This document shows, one piece after another, positions 1-10,993 of a stretch of DNA of 64,000 nt. Under the pieces are notes generated by a model that was not told the DNA's origin, did not search any database, and saw nothing but the letters and a program-made list of their open reading frames with translations. Made by a program: the position numbers and the translations under genes. This DNA is from Trissonchulus latispiculum (lineage: Eukaryota; Nematoda; Enoplea; Enoplida; Ironidae): the NCBI GenBank assembly GCA_030248195.1, contig JASAND010013050.1, positions 34,832 through 98,831 of the forward strand, given 5' to 3'. How positions within the stretch are numbered: the first letter of the stretch is position 1; the number at the start of each line of letters is the position of its first letter.

Positions 1-295
1 GATGAATACAATAAATCTAGTAGGCAACCCCGACGACTTTTACAACAATAACACTTCACAATAAATTGTTTCGCTTCCAGCAACGAAAGCTCATCAGGAG
101 GCTTTGCTAGATCTAATACAATAAATCTAGAAGGCAACCTCTACAATTTACAGACCCTTAATTCTTTTATTTTTTCTTTTCATGTGTTTTCATAATTATT
201 CATTCTTTTCTCTTTTCATAGTCTTTCTTTTGCAATGTTATTTTGATTCTTTGTTTTAGGGTCGCTTTTTACACATTCAATATTTTACATTATTG
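1..295. other. non-coding stretch with short direct repeats
   Basis: No gene is supported. A 22-base word (ACAATAAATCTAG followed by a variable base and AGGCAACC) occurs near position 7 and again near 117, about 110 bases apart. It lies downstream of the minus-strand ORF at 296. It may be part of an array that continues beyond the window edge. Confidence 0.4.
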
Positions 296-926
296 TCACC
301 AACCATTAGGGTTTCTTCTTTCTTCTTTAAACTCAACCATGAAGGTTGCAGTTTGCAGTTCAGTTGTGGGTTCAAATTGCAGGTTCTCACAGGCCTCCTC
401 GAAGCAGGTTTCGGTTAGGCACCACCCATGGATACCGTTACGATTCTCCCGCACAATTCGACCGATTTCGGTTAGAATTTTGGTAGCCATGGAGATACCA
501 GTGGAACCCATGGGAATTCTCATCAGGTACAGTTCTTGTCTTACCGCTTCTTCCAACTGGTCGATGTCAACTTCCAGGACCTTTTCCAGTACTTTCTGGA
601 AACTGTTGCCCAAGGGATAGCGGTTATTGATCGTGTAGGTAATCATTTTCCGGACAAGTTTGGACGTTCGATCCATGTTTGTTGGACGCTTTTCTATCAG
701 GCACCGTTCCAGTTTTTCTGTCGGGATATCTTCTCTCGGCGTCTCCATTCTGATGCATTCACATTCAATTTCTTCCATCCATCGTTTCTTCAATGCGTCG
801 ATGTTGTAGTTTCGTAGTTCCATAAGTTTCGCCAGTAGTTTCTCTGAAGCTAGGTGTAGTATCGTCGTGATCAAAGTCCCTCAACTTTTCAGCTAATCTC
901 ACGGCCGTCATATTAATGTTATTCAT
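296..926 (-). pseudogene. polymerase-associated ORF, copy 1 (frameshifted)
   Basis: I do not recognise this family. It is a diverged tandem paralog of the ORF at 1346-2092. Both end with a block around TCFE.ACENL.FEP and ATFMVEF..ERR, and both carry a GTTGI(S/Y)M motif in mid-protein. The long frame covers 874-296 (192 codons). The ATG in the position of copy 2's start lies at 926 in another frame: it encodes a few residues resembling copy 2 (TAVRLAEKL versus TAANLADKL), then the frame is lost. This copy therefore looks frameshifted near its N-terminus. It lies on the same strand as, and downstream of, the family B DNA polymerase, so it may be an accessory gene of the same virus-like element. 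No transmembrane segment or zinc motif is visible. Confidence 0.55.
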
Positions 927-1320
927 AATGTCTGAAACACAAATATAGTTATTATATCGGTATTAGCACCGGTTTATTTGCTGATGTATCATGTTTCGTC
1001 CTCGCCACAGGACTCATCAGGCACCAAAACCATCGAATGAGCATGGTTAGTTGAACCATCCTCACGCGCTGGTTGGCAGGTGCGACAGGACACATTTTAA
1101 CTTTCTTCTTTTTAATTCACAATACTTCTTTTTATTCTTCTTTAAGGACTTGTAATCTTTTAAGTCCATTTCTTTCTTGTGTTCATATTTTTGTGTGTCC
1201 CTCCTAGAGATACACTTGTGCTTTTTCACTTGAAACGGAACTACAAATTTCGCACTGTGTATCTCTATCAACAGTTATAACAGACATGTGTTTTTGGTAT
1301 TTTGATTATGCAAGTATAGA
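927..1320 (-). repeat. duplicated leader, copy 1
   Basis: About 390 bases upstream of the copy-1 ORF are nearly identical to the region upstream of copy 2 (2093-2490), offset by about 1.17 kb. Both begin beside the start codon with AATGTCTGAAACACAAATAT. The leader is more conserved than the ORFs it precedes, so the duplication may be maintained by gene conversion or by selection on a promoter. No canonical TATA box can be assigned with confidence. Confidence 0.75.
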
Positions 1321-1345
1321 CATTCACAACAAGTTTTGTTACAAT

Positions 1346-2092
1346 TTACTCATCGCAGCAGTTTATTCCAGGCCACATCCATTCATCATAAAGCATTTGG
1401 CGTCCTATTTGCTCCCTCACATCATATAGGTCACTAGGTTTTCTTCTCTCGTCTTGAAACTCGACCATGAATGTAGCAATTTGCAGTTTATAATTTGGTT
1501 CGAAGTTCAAGTTCTCACATGCTTGCTCGAAGCAGGTATCAGTTAAGCACCACTCCTGTTTACCGTTACGTTCTTCACGAACAATACGTTCAATCTCCAT
1601 TAATATCTGGGCACCCATGTATATTCCAGTAGTACCCATGGGAATTGTCTTTCTGTAAAGTTCTCTCCTGACCTCTTCTTCTAATTGGTCCATGTCAACA
1701 GGAAGCACATTTTCCAAGGCGTCTTTGAAACGGCTATAGTAAGTGCGACAATCACAGATAGGGTTTGAACATACGAGGTTGAACTGTTTAATCATTTTCA
1801 TCACCAATTTAGAGGTTCGACTTACACCTGCAGGCCGAGCATTGACCAAACATCTCTGTAAAGTTTCTTTAGGAATGTCTGCTTTCGGATTTCGGGCTTT
1901 ACCAAGTTCACACATGACTTCTTCCGTCCATCTGTTCCTCAAGACTACCACGTTGTAATCCATCAATTCGATCACGGCTGTTGGCAAATAATGTCTGATA
2001 TCACCCTCGGGATCCCTGCAGCCAGCAATAATCAGCTTGTCCGCTAAATTTGCAGCAGTTAACTTATCATTAGGAATTGGAAGGTTAGCCAT
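1346..2092 (-). CDS. polymerase-associated ORF, copy 2 (hypothetical protein)
   Basis: An intact 248-codon minus-strand ORF starts at an ATG at 2092. I do not recognise the family. The protein is soluble-looking and rich in charged residues, with seven or more cysteines but no clear zinc-finger spacing. A central segment around MDQLEEEVRRELY, with TIPMGTTGIYMGAQILMEI, is shared with copy 1, as is the C-terminal CENLNFEP region. The C-terminus is longer than in copy 1 and ends in a Trp-, Pro- and Cys-containing tail. It sits between copy 1 and the polymerase on the same strand, so a role in the same virus-like element (structural or replication accessory) is an inference from position only. 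Confidence 0.6.
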   Translation of the reverse strand: MANLPIPNDKLTAANLADKLIIAGCRDPEGDIRHYLPTAVIELMDYNVVVLRNRWTEEVMCELGKARNPKADIPKETLQRCLVNARPAGVSRTSKLVMKMIKQFNLVCSNPICDCRTYYSRFKDALENVLPVDMDQLEEEVRRELYRKTIPMGTTGIYMGAQILMEIERIVREERNGKQEWCLTDTCFEQACENLNFEPNYKLQIATFMVEFQDERRKPSDLYDVREQIGRQMLYDEWMWPGINCCDE

Positions 2093-2490
2093 AATGTCTG
2101 AAACACAAATATAGTTATTATATCGGTATTAGCACCGGTTTGTTTGCTGATGTGTCCTGTTTCGTCCTCGCCACAGGACTCATCAGGCACCAAAACCATC
2201 GAATGAGCATGGTTAGTTGAACCATCCTCACGCGCTGGTTGGCAGGTGCGACAGGACACATTTTTACTTTCTTCTTTTTAATTCACAATACTTCTTTTTA
2301 TTCTTCTTTAAGGACTTGTAATCTTTTAAGTCCATTTCTTTCTTGTATTCATATTTTTGTGTGTCCCTCCTAGAGATACACTTGTGCTTTTTCACTTGAA
2401 ACGGAACTACAAATTTTGCACTGTGTATCTCTATCAACAGTTATATATATGTTTAACAAACATGTGTTTTTGGTATTTTGATTATGCAAG
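2093..2490 (-). repeat. duplicated leader, copy 2
   Basis: This is the second copy of the ~390-base leader described at 927-1320, directly upstream of the intact ORF start at 2092. It contains the same block with CACAGGACTCATCAGGCACC and a pyrimidine-rich stretch on the plus strand. It separates the ORF from the end of the polymerase coding region at 2517. Confidence 0.75.
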
Positions 2491-2516
2491 TACATATACA
2501 ATTTCATACACAATAT

Positions 2517-3941
2517 TTATATTAGGAGGGGTTTCGTCGATATATGGTCAGGCTGTACTTGTCTTTTGACATATAGGTAGGATAGGGCATTGCGTTGTTG
2601 TTTGTACTGTAGGGCTTCCGAATTATTGACCATGAATCCGTGGTTAGTCCCGCCCTGGGCTTCATGATCACCCAGTAGGACCTCCATGAACATTTCCTTT
2701 GTAACAGTGTTAGTTGTCTTTGATAGTCCTTTGGTGGATAGTTTCTGGTTAGTGCACCATCCTATATAGGTCTTTGAATTCAGTGCAATCATTCCATCTC
2801 CCGACGATTCCTGTTTGAATAGGCCAGGGGTTCGTTGTTGGTAATCAGTCAGGGCAAGGTATCGATGTTTCATTTCCTCGTAGAATTTCCGCTTCGACTC
2901 TGGAATTGCCGCTTCAAGTGATTCATGGGCCAGTGCGAAGTATAGACTGTCTGTGTCTATTTCCATCATTTGCCAGTCGTCTCTATCCAATACGGCATGA
3001 AGGAAATCGTAGAAGTCCAACATAGTTTCCTTCGCATACTGGTATACGAAGAAGGCAATGAGGGTTGGCAGACCAAACTTTACTTTCTTCTTGTACATGC
3101 AGATTTCGTTGATGTTATCCGTTATAGGATCCATTGAGTGAAACAGGGGGTCGTTTATGAATTTCGGGGTTTTGTTGTCGTCGCAGAATATGATATTTCT
3201 GTGTTTTTCCAAGTCAGTCAATGTTCGGCCATAATAGGATTTTCCCTGCAGCTTGAACAGCTCGCCCTTGATCTTCATGCTTGGGTCTCCATCTGCTTGA
3301 CGGTGATTATTGGCAACTTCATCAACCAGGTGCTCGAATGCGTTGGCTTGAACGAATTCTATTGCCTGGTACACCCGGGTCACCACCAGTCCACCAGCCA
3401 GGTATCTAGTCAGCAATGGTGATGCCAATAGGATTTTCTGGGCGTGATAACTACCAACTAAACATCGCCGGGGTTTCTTCATTTGACCCGTTTCCAAGGC
3501 GAATGCTTCCATAGTATCACCGATGTCATCAATTCGGACTTCTACGTTTTTGAATATCGGTGGCATCTCAGCGTACAGTTCCAACATTTCCTGATCATAC
3601 CAAGGCACTTGAATATCGACTTCTACAACACCAAAGAACTCTCCACTTTTAACTTGATTCAGCAGGTCCTGTGCATTATGGTCCTTTTCCACGCGAACTT
3701 TCAACTCGTACTCACTGCGGAATTCCCTGCTCAGGTGATTCTGTCGGAAGTCACACTCCCACATTTCGATGTACTCAACATCCTGCTGCTGGAAGACTTC
3801 CTTTTGTCGTTCCATTCGTTGTCTGATCTCAGTGATTCTTTCTGGATCCATTTCTCCTTTGAATCTACAGTCTGGATCCTCATGCTGATGCCAATAGCAT
3901 CCATGGAACTGCATGACAATCGGTTTCTCGTGCCCAGGCAT
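2517..3941 (-). pseudogene. family B DNA polymerase, C-terminal (palm) part
   Basis: This 474-codon segment carries the polymerase core of a DNA_pol_B_2-type (protein-primed, organellar/viral) enzyme. Visible landmarks are the FHGC.WH block at residues 12-18 typical of this animal-transposon lineage, motif A around VDIQVP (Asp109) followed by EMPPIFKN, the motif B region GKSYYGR (233-239), and the motif C DTDS at 329-332 with both metal-binding aspartates. It would replicate a linear viral or Polinton genome. The reading frame upstream is a different one: the sequence immediately before residue 1 (3945-4252) continues the N-terminal half's frame, so a frameshift near 3945 separates the two. 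The C-terminus extends about 140 residues past motif C, so the end looks complete. As it stands it cannot be expressed as one enzyme. Confidence 0.85.
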
Positions 3942-4252
3942 GAATAGACGTATCCATCAACTGGATATCTGGATGTTTCGTGATAGAACACTTTCTGACC
4001 GCCATTGAATCGGTGCTGTATCCTGACTGAGTGGACCTCTCCTGTTGTTTCCTGAGCGTCTCGTTCCAATACTGTGCGCATCCATTCTAGCCATAACAGT
4101 TCCATCTTGCACATGGTGTAGCCAGGTGTGCGTTTGAATTGTACAGTCAAGTTCTGGGTGACTTGCCATTGCCACTGAATTCTATTACCTTCTTCTTGTA
4201 CAGTCAAGGGTCTTGTTGCAGGCGCATGACGAACATGTTTTATCTTTTCTTT
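3942..4252 (-). pseudogene. polymerase middle segment between a stop and a frameshift
   Basis: This piece is in frame with the upstream 4253-6496 segment but lies beyond an in-frame TAG at 4253-4255. It encodes a recognisable continuation of the polymerase, ending in the PVDGY motif that in this family precedes the FHGC.WH block. The coding sense then jumps frame near 3945. There is therefore one nonsense codon and one indel, both in the exonuclease-to-palm linker. Confidence 0.75.
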
Positions 4253-6496
4253 CTATTCTCCTTCTTTAGGTTCCCATAGCCCGTAGATACCAGTTGGCAT
4301 AGGACGACCCAGACTGTGAAGGTACAGGCCATTCGCATCGTAGCCCAGAATTTTCTTGACTAGCTTCTTGTTGTTGATCATTGTCACACCGGCTTCATGA
4401 TAGCGATGGAATACCATGGACGGACCTCCAACTATGTTGTTTTTAATCAGGTGATGGAGATGGTGTGTCTTCTGATTCCACAGGGTGAACACATGTTTTG
4501 GATGTATGGACTGGAACATGTGGATCATACTAACACCTGGAAGGCTGACTGCTTGTTTGAACATGTCGATGTTGAGTGTTTTGAAGTGATCAAACATTTT
4601 CTGAGCTGCTTCTAGGAAGGGAACGACGTCCAGGTTATTATACGAGATAAGCATCGCTTTCATCGTACGGAATCCATTTTCGTTCCATATTTGCTGTACT
4701 TCAACATACTGTTCATCGGTAAGGTCGGAGTTTTTCAGGGTGGAGTGGAAGTCAGCTTTCGGTGGAAGGTAGTTTTGATTCAACTTTTCAATGTCAGTCA
4801 GCCATTCGTAGGGCCAGTATCCCTTGCCTTCGCTGACCTGGAACGCCTTGATCCGTTTTTCGAGATAGTTGGTTATGTCCAGGAATATGATATTGTTTGT
4901 CCCCATGGTCATGTAGGTATTGTTCTTCTTGACTGTGTAGTTGACCTGAACTTTTGCTTGCACAAGGAACGGGATCAGGTATTTCTTCATCAAGTTCATG
5001 TCGAATTTTCCAGAGCAGAACTCGAGCACTACGAGCTGTCGGATCCAGCGATTGAATCGTTTGTACAGGATACTCCAGCGTTTGTTTTCCATCATTCTTC
5101 CTTTTAGGTCACCGAGATCCATGTTCTGTTCCTTTAGTCGATTCGCTTCTCGCACCAGTTGTTGATACTCTGAATTCTTTTGTTGAAGGATGTGCAAGAC
5201 GTCACCATATTTTTCCTTCATGCATTCGAAGGCTTTTTCGCTGATCTCTTCTAGGTATAAGTACATGTTAACCACAATCTCTGTGGGTTCTCCATTGGAC
5301 ACAAAGCATTTTGCTTCTTCGTATCCGGGTACATTTGAAGCCACGCTGACACTAGCAGGTATCAGTGTCTGTGTATAACACAGTTTTCCAGCTGTTGGTT
5401 CACGTCTTTCAAACAATGCTTCGAAGTCGTAGGTGGCCCGGTACGGATAGAAGTTGTCCTCTGGTAGTGTTATCCCTTCTTCTCGCAATTCCTGATGGAT
5501 TGACTTTGGCAGACCGAATCCTCCACCGGGGTAGATGTACTCTGTCTTAGGACCACTGCAGTTTTCCATGTGCTGTTTAGCATTTCCATGGTGGTCAAAC
5601 AAGCGATCACACTTTGTACATCTCCAACACTTGGCGTACAGTTCTACGTCAGTGATCAGACTGAAGTGATTTTCATACAGGTTAAGGTTCACTGTTATTG
5701 GATAGGTTGTCAGTGACAATCTGATGATGGCTGCATGTGGCTCTGTAATTTCTTCAGTTTCCATAAGTTCTTCTTCTTGTTGTTCTTCATCAACTGCTTC
5801 TTCCTGGTTCTCTTCTTCTTCATCGCCCTCTTCTTCTTGTTCTTCATCTTCCCCTTCTTCTTCTTCTTCTTTACCTGCCTCAGTTAGAATGAAGGGATTC
5901 TGTTGCAAGGCTGGAGCATCTACCATCGGAACGTCATTTTCTTCCTCTGGCTCCGGTTCTTCCAGCACTGCTAGAGGAATAATGTTTGGTTCACAGACGG
6001 CATTCAGTAGTTGTTGTAGACCCTGTGCTGGTTCAACCTCCATTGGTTGTTCCTCGTTTGGTTGTTCCCCTGGAATTCGCATCTCGTATACATTGATGTT
6101 CACATCAAATAACTTTTCCAAGTCTTTCAGTTGGCTCATCTTCACTCCATGGAATGGTTTCCTTGCATCCCGTCCTGTCTTATGGCACCAATGTCTGAAG
6201 AATCCTTTTGCTATCTTTTCCACATGCCTCGGATTTCCTTTCTTTGCTGCTGCAATGCACCGGAATGCGCAAAGATTATCTTCGTATGGAGCGCTGGTGT
6301 TCGGTTTGGTGTCGAAGGCTCGGATTGCGGGACATCGTTTAATCGACTGGGGTAGATTAACTGGTGCCCCAATGAGTCGAGATGGCATGGCGTATATAGT
6401 CACCAACATGTTCGTCAAGCTATCCACCACGTATTTGGTATTTGGTCTTTGATGAAGCGCCCATTCGAGTTGAAGATGAAGCGCCCTTAATGTCAA
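4253..6496 (-). pseudogene. family B DNA polymerase, N-terminal and exonuclease part
   Basis: This 747-codon segment is the N-terminal half of the virus-like polymerase. In order: a conserved Polinton-type N-terminal domain (NLCAFRCIAAA at 74-84, then the FHGVKMSQLKDLEKLF and NINVYEM region to 139); a strongly acidic Glu-rich linker (about 179-250); a CCHC-like zinc finger with C293, C296, H309 and C313; and the start of the 3'-5' exonuclease with DFE at 357-359 (Exo I). The length and order fit the large PolB of Maverick/Polinton-like elements in animals. The ORF ends at a TAG at 4253, and the same frame carries on as polymerase sequence, so the stop is a premature nonsense codon. The Glu-rich linker explains the Ser-rich antisense reading frame over 5.7-6.4 kb. 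The acidic tract is encoded by GAA/GAG runs that may be length-variable. Confidence 0.85.
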
Positions 6497-7237
6497 ATTT
6501 ATCCTTTAAATGGCACATAAAATCACACTCAAAATCGTCTTTTATTTTCAAAATTATGTTAATTCTTAATTAGAATACACAATTCTAGTCGTTTTATATG
6601 ATATACAATAGGCGTAATCGTTTAAATTAAATTACACTCAACGTCGTCCTATATCTCAACATTTTCTTTAAGTAGAACATAAAATTTCCAATCTTTTGAT
6701 ACGTAACCCATCAGGATTGTGTGACGATTCCCCCAAAAGGGACATGCCGCTGTCAAAATGTTGACAGTTACATGTCAAATGCAATGGTCACTTGAGATTG
6801 AAGGAGAGTTGAAGTAAAGGAAAATCGGAGAAACTGTAAAGAAAAGATGGGGGTCTTTTTGCGAATTTCGAATCTTTTACATTCCAAGCTAAATAACACA
6901 AATTTTAATTTCAAAGTTAAAATGAGGATATTTGTAATAATTAAATGAATTCAAAGCTAAAATAATTTCTTCAAAAATTAACTAAAGCAAGTAAACTTCA
7001 AAAATAAGTACATAACGTAACTCACCAATTAAAAGCAATCTCTACATTTAACACAAACGATCTAAATTTAAACATAACATTAAAATGGTTTTGCACTATG
7101 CACTATGACCTTAAGATTTTATAAGGTTCATAGATTTGACCTTTCTAATTTCTAGTTGTACTTACGTGTTAGTCTACGGCGTCATAAATCTTTCGTAAAC
7201 AATACATTGGCTCAAACGGCACCCAATCACACAGCCA
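6497..7237. other. AT-rich intergenic DNA with diverged satellite monomers
   Basis: No ORF is supported. Blocks such as ATTTTCTTTAAGTAGAACAT followed by an AATCTTTTGATACGTAAC word (near 6660-6710) are diverged relatives of the tandem repeat that starts at 7238. The remainder is low-complexity AT-rich sequence upstream of the polymerase. Confidence 0.5.
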
Positions 7238-7885
7238 CACAACAGCTGTTCTACATACCAACTAAAACAGTTACACGCATTCCTCTATGTACATTTTCTT
7301 TGACTAGAACACAAAATTTCTAGTCGTTTGACAGCATGTTGCATAACTGCTTAAGCCTTCACAACATTTTCATTAATTAGAAAATAAAATTTTCAGTTGT
7401 TTGATATGCTACGTGGCCCTTTAAATTAGAGCACACTTAAAGTCTTTCTTTATCTTAACATTTTCTTTTATTAGAACATAAAATTTGCAATCTTTTGATA
7501 CGTAACACAACAGCTGTTCTATATATCAATTAAAACAGTTACACGCATTCCTCTATGTACATTTTCTTTGACTAGAACACAAAATTTCTAGTCGTTTGAC
7601 AGCATGTTGCATAACTGCTTAAGCCTTCACAACATCTTCATTAATTAGAAAATAAAATTTTCAGTTGTTTGATATGCTACGTGGCCCTTTAAATTAGAGC
7701 ACACTTAAAGTCTTTCTTTATCTTAACATTTTCTTTTATTAGAACATAAAATTTGCAATCTTTTGATACGTAACACAACAGCTGTTCTATATATCAACTA
7801 GAACAGTTACACGCATTCCTCTGTGTACACATTTTCAAACACAAAATTTCAAATCGTTTGATATGTAACACAGCAGGTGTTCCTT
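7238..7885. repeat. tandem repeat, unit about 268 bp, ~2.4 copies
   Basis: Each unit begins with CACAACAGCTGTTCTAYATA and includes CTAGTCGTTTGACAGCATG and ATGCTACGTGGCCC. Unit starts are near 7238, 7505 and 7774. Units one and two are nearly identical; the third is partial and diverged. Each unit contains shorter internal sub-repeats of the form TTTTCTTT..(A/T)AGAACA.AAAATTT, and related monomers occur upstream at about 6560-6720. This suggests a local satellite with higher-order structure. Confidence 0.8.
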
Positions 7886-8258
7886 TCATAGTCAAAAATG
7901 GATGTGGACCCATTTTCATTACGAATTCCATGAAAACAAAGTATGTGGTCTTTATTAACTAAGTTATTACTTGAAACAGAGCAAGACATTTTTGAAAGTT
8001 ATATATATGTTACTAAACTCGGATAAAATATTAGCTCATAATATAATTAATCTACTCTTCATCAATTAAAATTAAAAGCGTTAAAGCTTAAAATTAAAAT
8101 TCGATTAAGCTATATTTAAAGGCAAATATGTGCAGCAAGCCAAACCCCAGTCAACACTATTAATAAAACTGAGAATTTGCATTCAAGCCACCATCCTCCG
8201 GTTTTTCTGAAAATTTGAGAAGTAAAGTTGCATAAGTTTCGTTGTTATTGGTTTGTAG

Positions 8259-8372
8259 ATTCATCCGCCAGCCGGATACGAATCAGATGGCCTCTGGCCG
8301 CTGGATGGGGAGCCATCAGATACCAACGAGTATCTGACCGAGGATGGAGAAGAAGAAGAAGACTTTGGCTGA
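8259..8372 (+). CDS. possible terminal exon encoding an acidic C-terminus
   Basis: After a pyrimidine-rich stretch ending in TTTGTAG, an open frame of 37 codons runs to a TGA at 8370-8372. It ends in the acidic tail EDGEEEEDFG. An ATTAAA lies about 115 bases further on and could serve as a poly(A) signal. The codon pattern and acidic composition look coding, and the style resembles the acidic second exon of the RING gene at 22196. No upstream exon was found. I cannot assign a function, and it may be a relic. Confidence 0.35.
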   Translation: MHPPAGYESDGLWPLDGEPSDTNEYLTEDGEEEEDFG

Positions 8373-8689
8373 AAATGCCGCAATTGGTGATGGTTCAATG
8401 AAAGGAGGACAGTTGATGAACTTTTTCATGTATTGTATGCGTAACTGTCTTTTAGTAAACGCAAATTTTATTTCGTCTTGATTTATGATTAAAGTGTTTT
8501 AGCTAGAAAAAGAAAAATTTATTCCATATTTTATTTTAAAAAAGGAGCTGGAAAATTTAGTTCAATGTTTTAGTGCTTGTAAAATTAAATTACACATTTT
8601 TATTAGAACATTCCATTCCTTCCTTTTCTGTGCATGCAAATTGAAGAATCTAGCTAAATTTTTCAGCAAGGACTAGCATCCCAGAAAAA

Positions 8690-9055
8690 CAGGTGTTCAT
8701 ACAGAAATATTAATCACTAGTTAAACTTTGCAGTAAGTACATCCTTCTTTGCTAAGCAAGCCAGAACTATAAATTTTAATCTCGGACTAAACTTTACAGT
8801 AAGCACATACAGTCATTGAAGGAAAGTTAATTTTTAAGGACTGGCATAAGTACGTGTTAATACAGAAATTTTAATCTCTAGTTAAACTTTCCAGTAATTG
8901 AAGGAAAGTTATATTTTACAAACTGGCACAAGCAGGTGTTCGTAATGAAATTTTAATCTCTAGTTAAACTTTGCAGTAATTTAAGGAAAGCTAATTTTTT
9001 ACAGACTGGCATAAGCAGGTGTTCATATAGAAATTTTAATCTGTATTTAGCTCCC
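8690..9055. repeat. degenerate tandem repeat, unit about 90-100 bp
   Basis: Four or so copies of a block occur: AAATTTTAATCTCTAGTTAAACT, then a GCAGTAA word, GAAGGAAAGTTAATTTT, and ACTGGCATAAGCAGGTGTTC. Copies diverge by substitutions and small indels. The array ends beside a GCTAAGCAAGCAG word that also occurs near its start (8751-8763). No coding sense is apparent. Confidence 0.7.
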
Positions 9056-9584
9056 TCTTTGCTAAGCAAGCAGATGGTTAAGGTAAGGGCGGTAGCTTCA
9101 TAGACAATAGGAAGAGGAGGGCGGCATCTTCAAAGGAAAGTACGAAGGAGGAGGTTGTATAATCATTATATTATCAATACTGTTCCGGGACTATATTACG
9201 TTCTTTAGCCTAAAGGGTCGGCGATGTTGACCAAATTATCTCTGTTTGTAATTAATTTTCATTAACCGAAGCGTACTCTGCGGTGCAGAAAATCACTATA
9301 TCTATATCACACAATATAGCAATATGTATATAACAATCACACCCTTAATCAACTAATCTTTCTTCACTCTCTTGAAAAACGCTGAGTTATCTGTTTAACT
9401 AACCAGATGATCAAAAATAAAATGCACCGTTACTTATGTTAGATGTTTTAGACAAATCAAGAATTCACCCCAATAATAATAAGATGCTCATTAGCTGTAT
9501 GTTTACAGCTGAATTTCCACAACACAGCTGCATAAAGTTAATATTGGACCCAATCGAGATAAAACCGGGCACTATTTCTTGGTA

Positions 9585-10000
9585 GTGAGACACTTCGCCA
9601 CACTTTAATTGCTCTTTTTGCAAATGCGTAAAGGGAATTCTCAAACACTCAATAGAAAACAAAAGGGAAAGGAGGGGGCCAGATAAACAGTGTGTTAAAC
9701 CTGAAACGATTTTGGTACACTGCATCAATACTTTATGGTAACTTTATAAAGAAAATAAGAAAAATTTTATCATTTAAATTAGTCAAATTTTATTTTTTAT
9801 TATTAGTACATATTTGGACTTTATTAACATTTTATAAAAGTTTTGCCAAAATAAAAACAACAAATAATTATAGCATAAGCAAACTCTTTTAATTTTGTAA
9901 CGATTGCCCCCTCTTTCAACATTACAGTTAAAACCTTTAAAAATATTTAAGTCAAAGGTCAAGTATCCAAAGAGAACAATAGTGTGGCGAAGTGTCTCAC
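9585..10000. mobile_element. MITE-like element with 20-bp terminal inverted repeats
   Basis: GTGAGACACTTCGCCACACT at 9585-9604 is perfectly inverted at 9981-10000, and the complementarity continues imperfectly for another 20 bases inward. The 416-bp interior is AT-rich with no transposase. I see no clear target-site duplication in the flanks (GGTA on the left, AATC on the right), so the superfamily cannot be named. It abuts the 3' remains of the BEL/Pao element. Confidence 0.6.
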
Positions 10001-10271
10001 AATCCTATTTCTTGAGCCGGTCGACCTCTGTCCCGGTGACATAGTCCTTCTTTTGTCTTTCGGTCTCTATTTGGACTGTTCGGGCGCGATCTAGGATAGA
10101 CTTCGTACCACATATGCAGTGATAAAAGGATAGCATCAGCTCTTACAGATGGAAATCGACAGCTTGGACCAAGGTAAGGGAAAGGATAGGGAGCTATCAA
10201 TTCATATGCCTCCAAGCTTCCAAATATTTTCTTTTCAGAAATATCGACTAACAATATGTGCCCAAAAGTAA

Positions 10272-10781
10272 TCACAACCTTAAATTGCACCAATGACAGG
10301 TAAGGTTAAGTCTCGACTGACTGGTAACCCAGTCGATAGCCATCGCTATGCAGCCTGCCGATTCCTTGGAAATGGTAGGACTGCTGGCGCTTTGTCTAAT
10401 TTCTTTTACTCTTCTTGAAACGAATTGAGACTGAAGACGGGTTGTTCTGATCCTTTGTAGTACATACTTTGAGTCGGTCCAAAGCATCATGTTTCCTGTT
10501 GGCAATGTTAAGTGACCGGAAATATATTTCAGGCATCTTGTTCCACAGAGAATGGCTAAAAGTTCAAGCTGTGGTATGGTTGCAGCTCTGCTTGTAGCCA
10601 ATCTAGGTTTACTAAAGAGAAGATGAGTTTGACATGTACCAGGGCACTCAATTCGTAGATATGCAGACGCAGCGTAGATCGCGGCTGAGGCATCTGTGAA
10701 ACAGAGTAGACTGTATTTCCGGCACCGGAAATATTTCGGTAAGCAGAAATCTTGGAAACTGTACCAAGGGAATGTTTTCAA
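10272..10781 (-). pseudogene. BEL/Pao retrotransposon RNase H fragment
   Basis: A 169-codon minus-strand frame has the RNase H signature of BEL/Pao elements: FTDASAAIYAASAYLR, then ATIPQLELLAILCGTRC, then LWTDSKYVL. These correspond to the catalytic Asp, Glu and Asp positions. It continues the reading direction of the RT fragments at 10994-11527. The following frame (9997-10293) is a poor match to anything and could be the start of the pol C-terminal region. The element is broken into several frames and should be inactive. Confidence 0.75.
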
Positions 10782-10993
10782 AATCCTCTGACAGTTTCTT
10801 CCATATGGTCTTGTCTTCTACTGAAGTTTATCGTTCCAACCTGACGGTGTTTCCCATAGTTTGCTCTACAACAACTTGGTCTGTACAGTAACAGAAGTAA
10901 AGTAGCCAAGAGAATCATAGTATGGTGCCATCGATTTTAGAATCTCTCTTCCGGATACTTTGAATCCCTGGTGTGATTTCAGCTGTGGAATTG

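Noticed and set aside
5724..6452. 242-codon Ser-rich ORF on the plus strand
   Set aside because: It is the antisense of the Glu-rich linker and zinc-finger region of the polymerase (GAA/GAG runs read as TTC/CTC). No domain, and the minus-strand frame explains the sequence.
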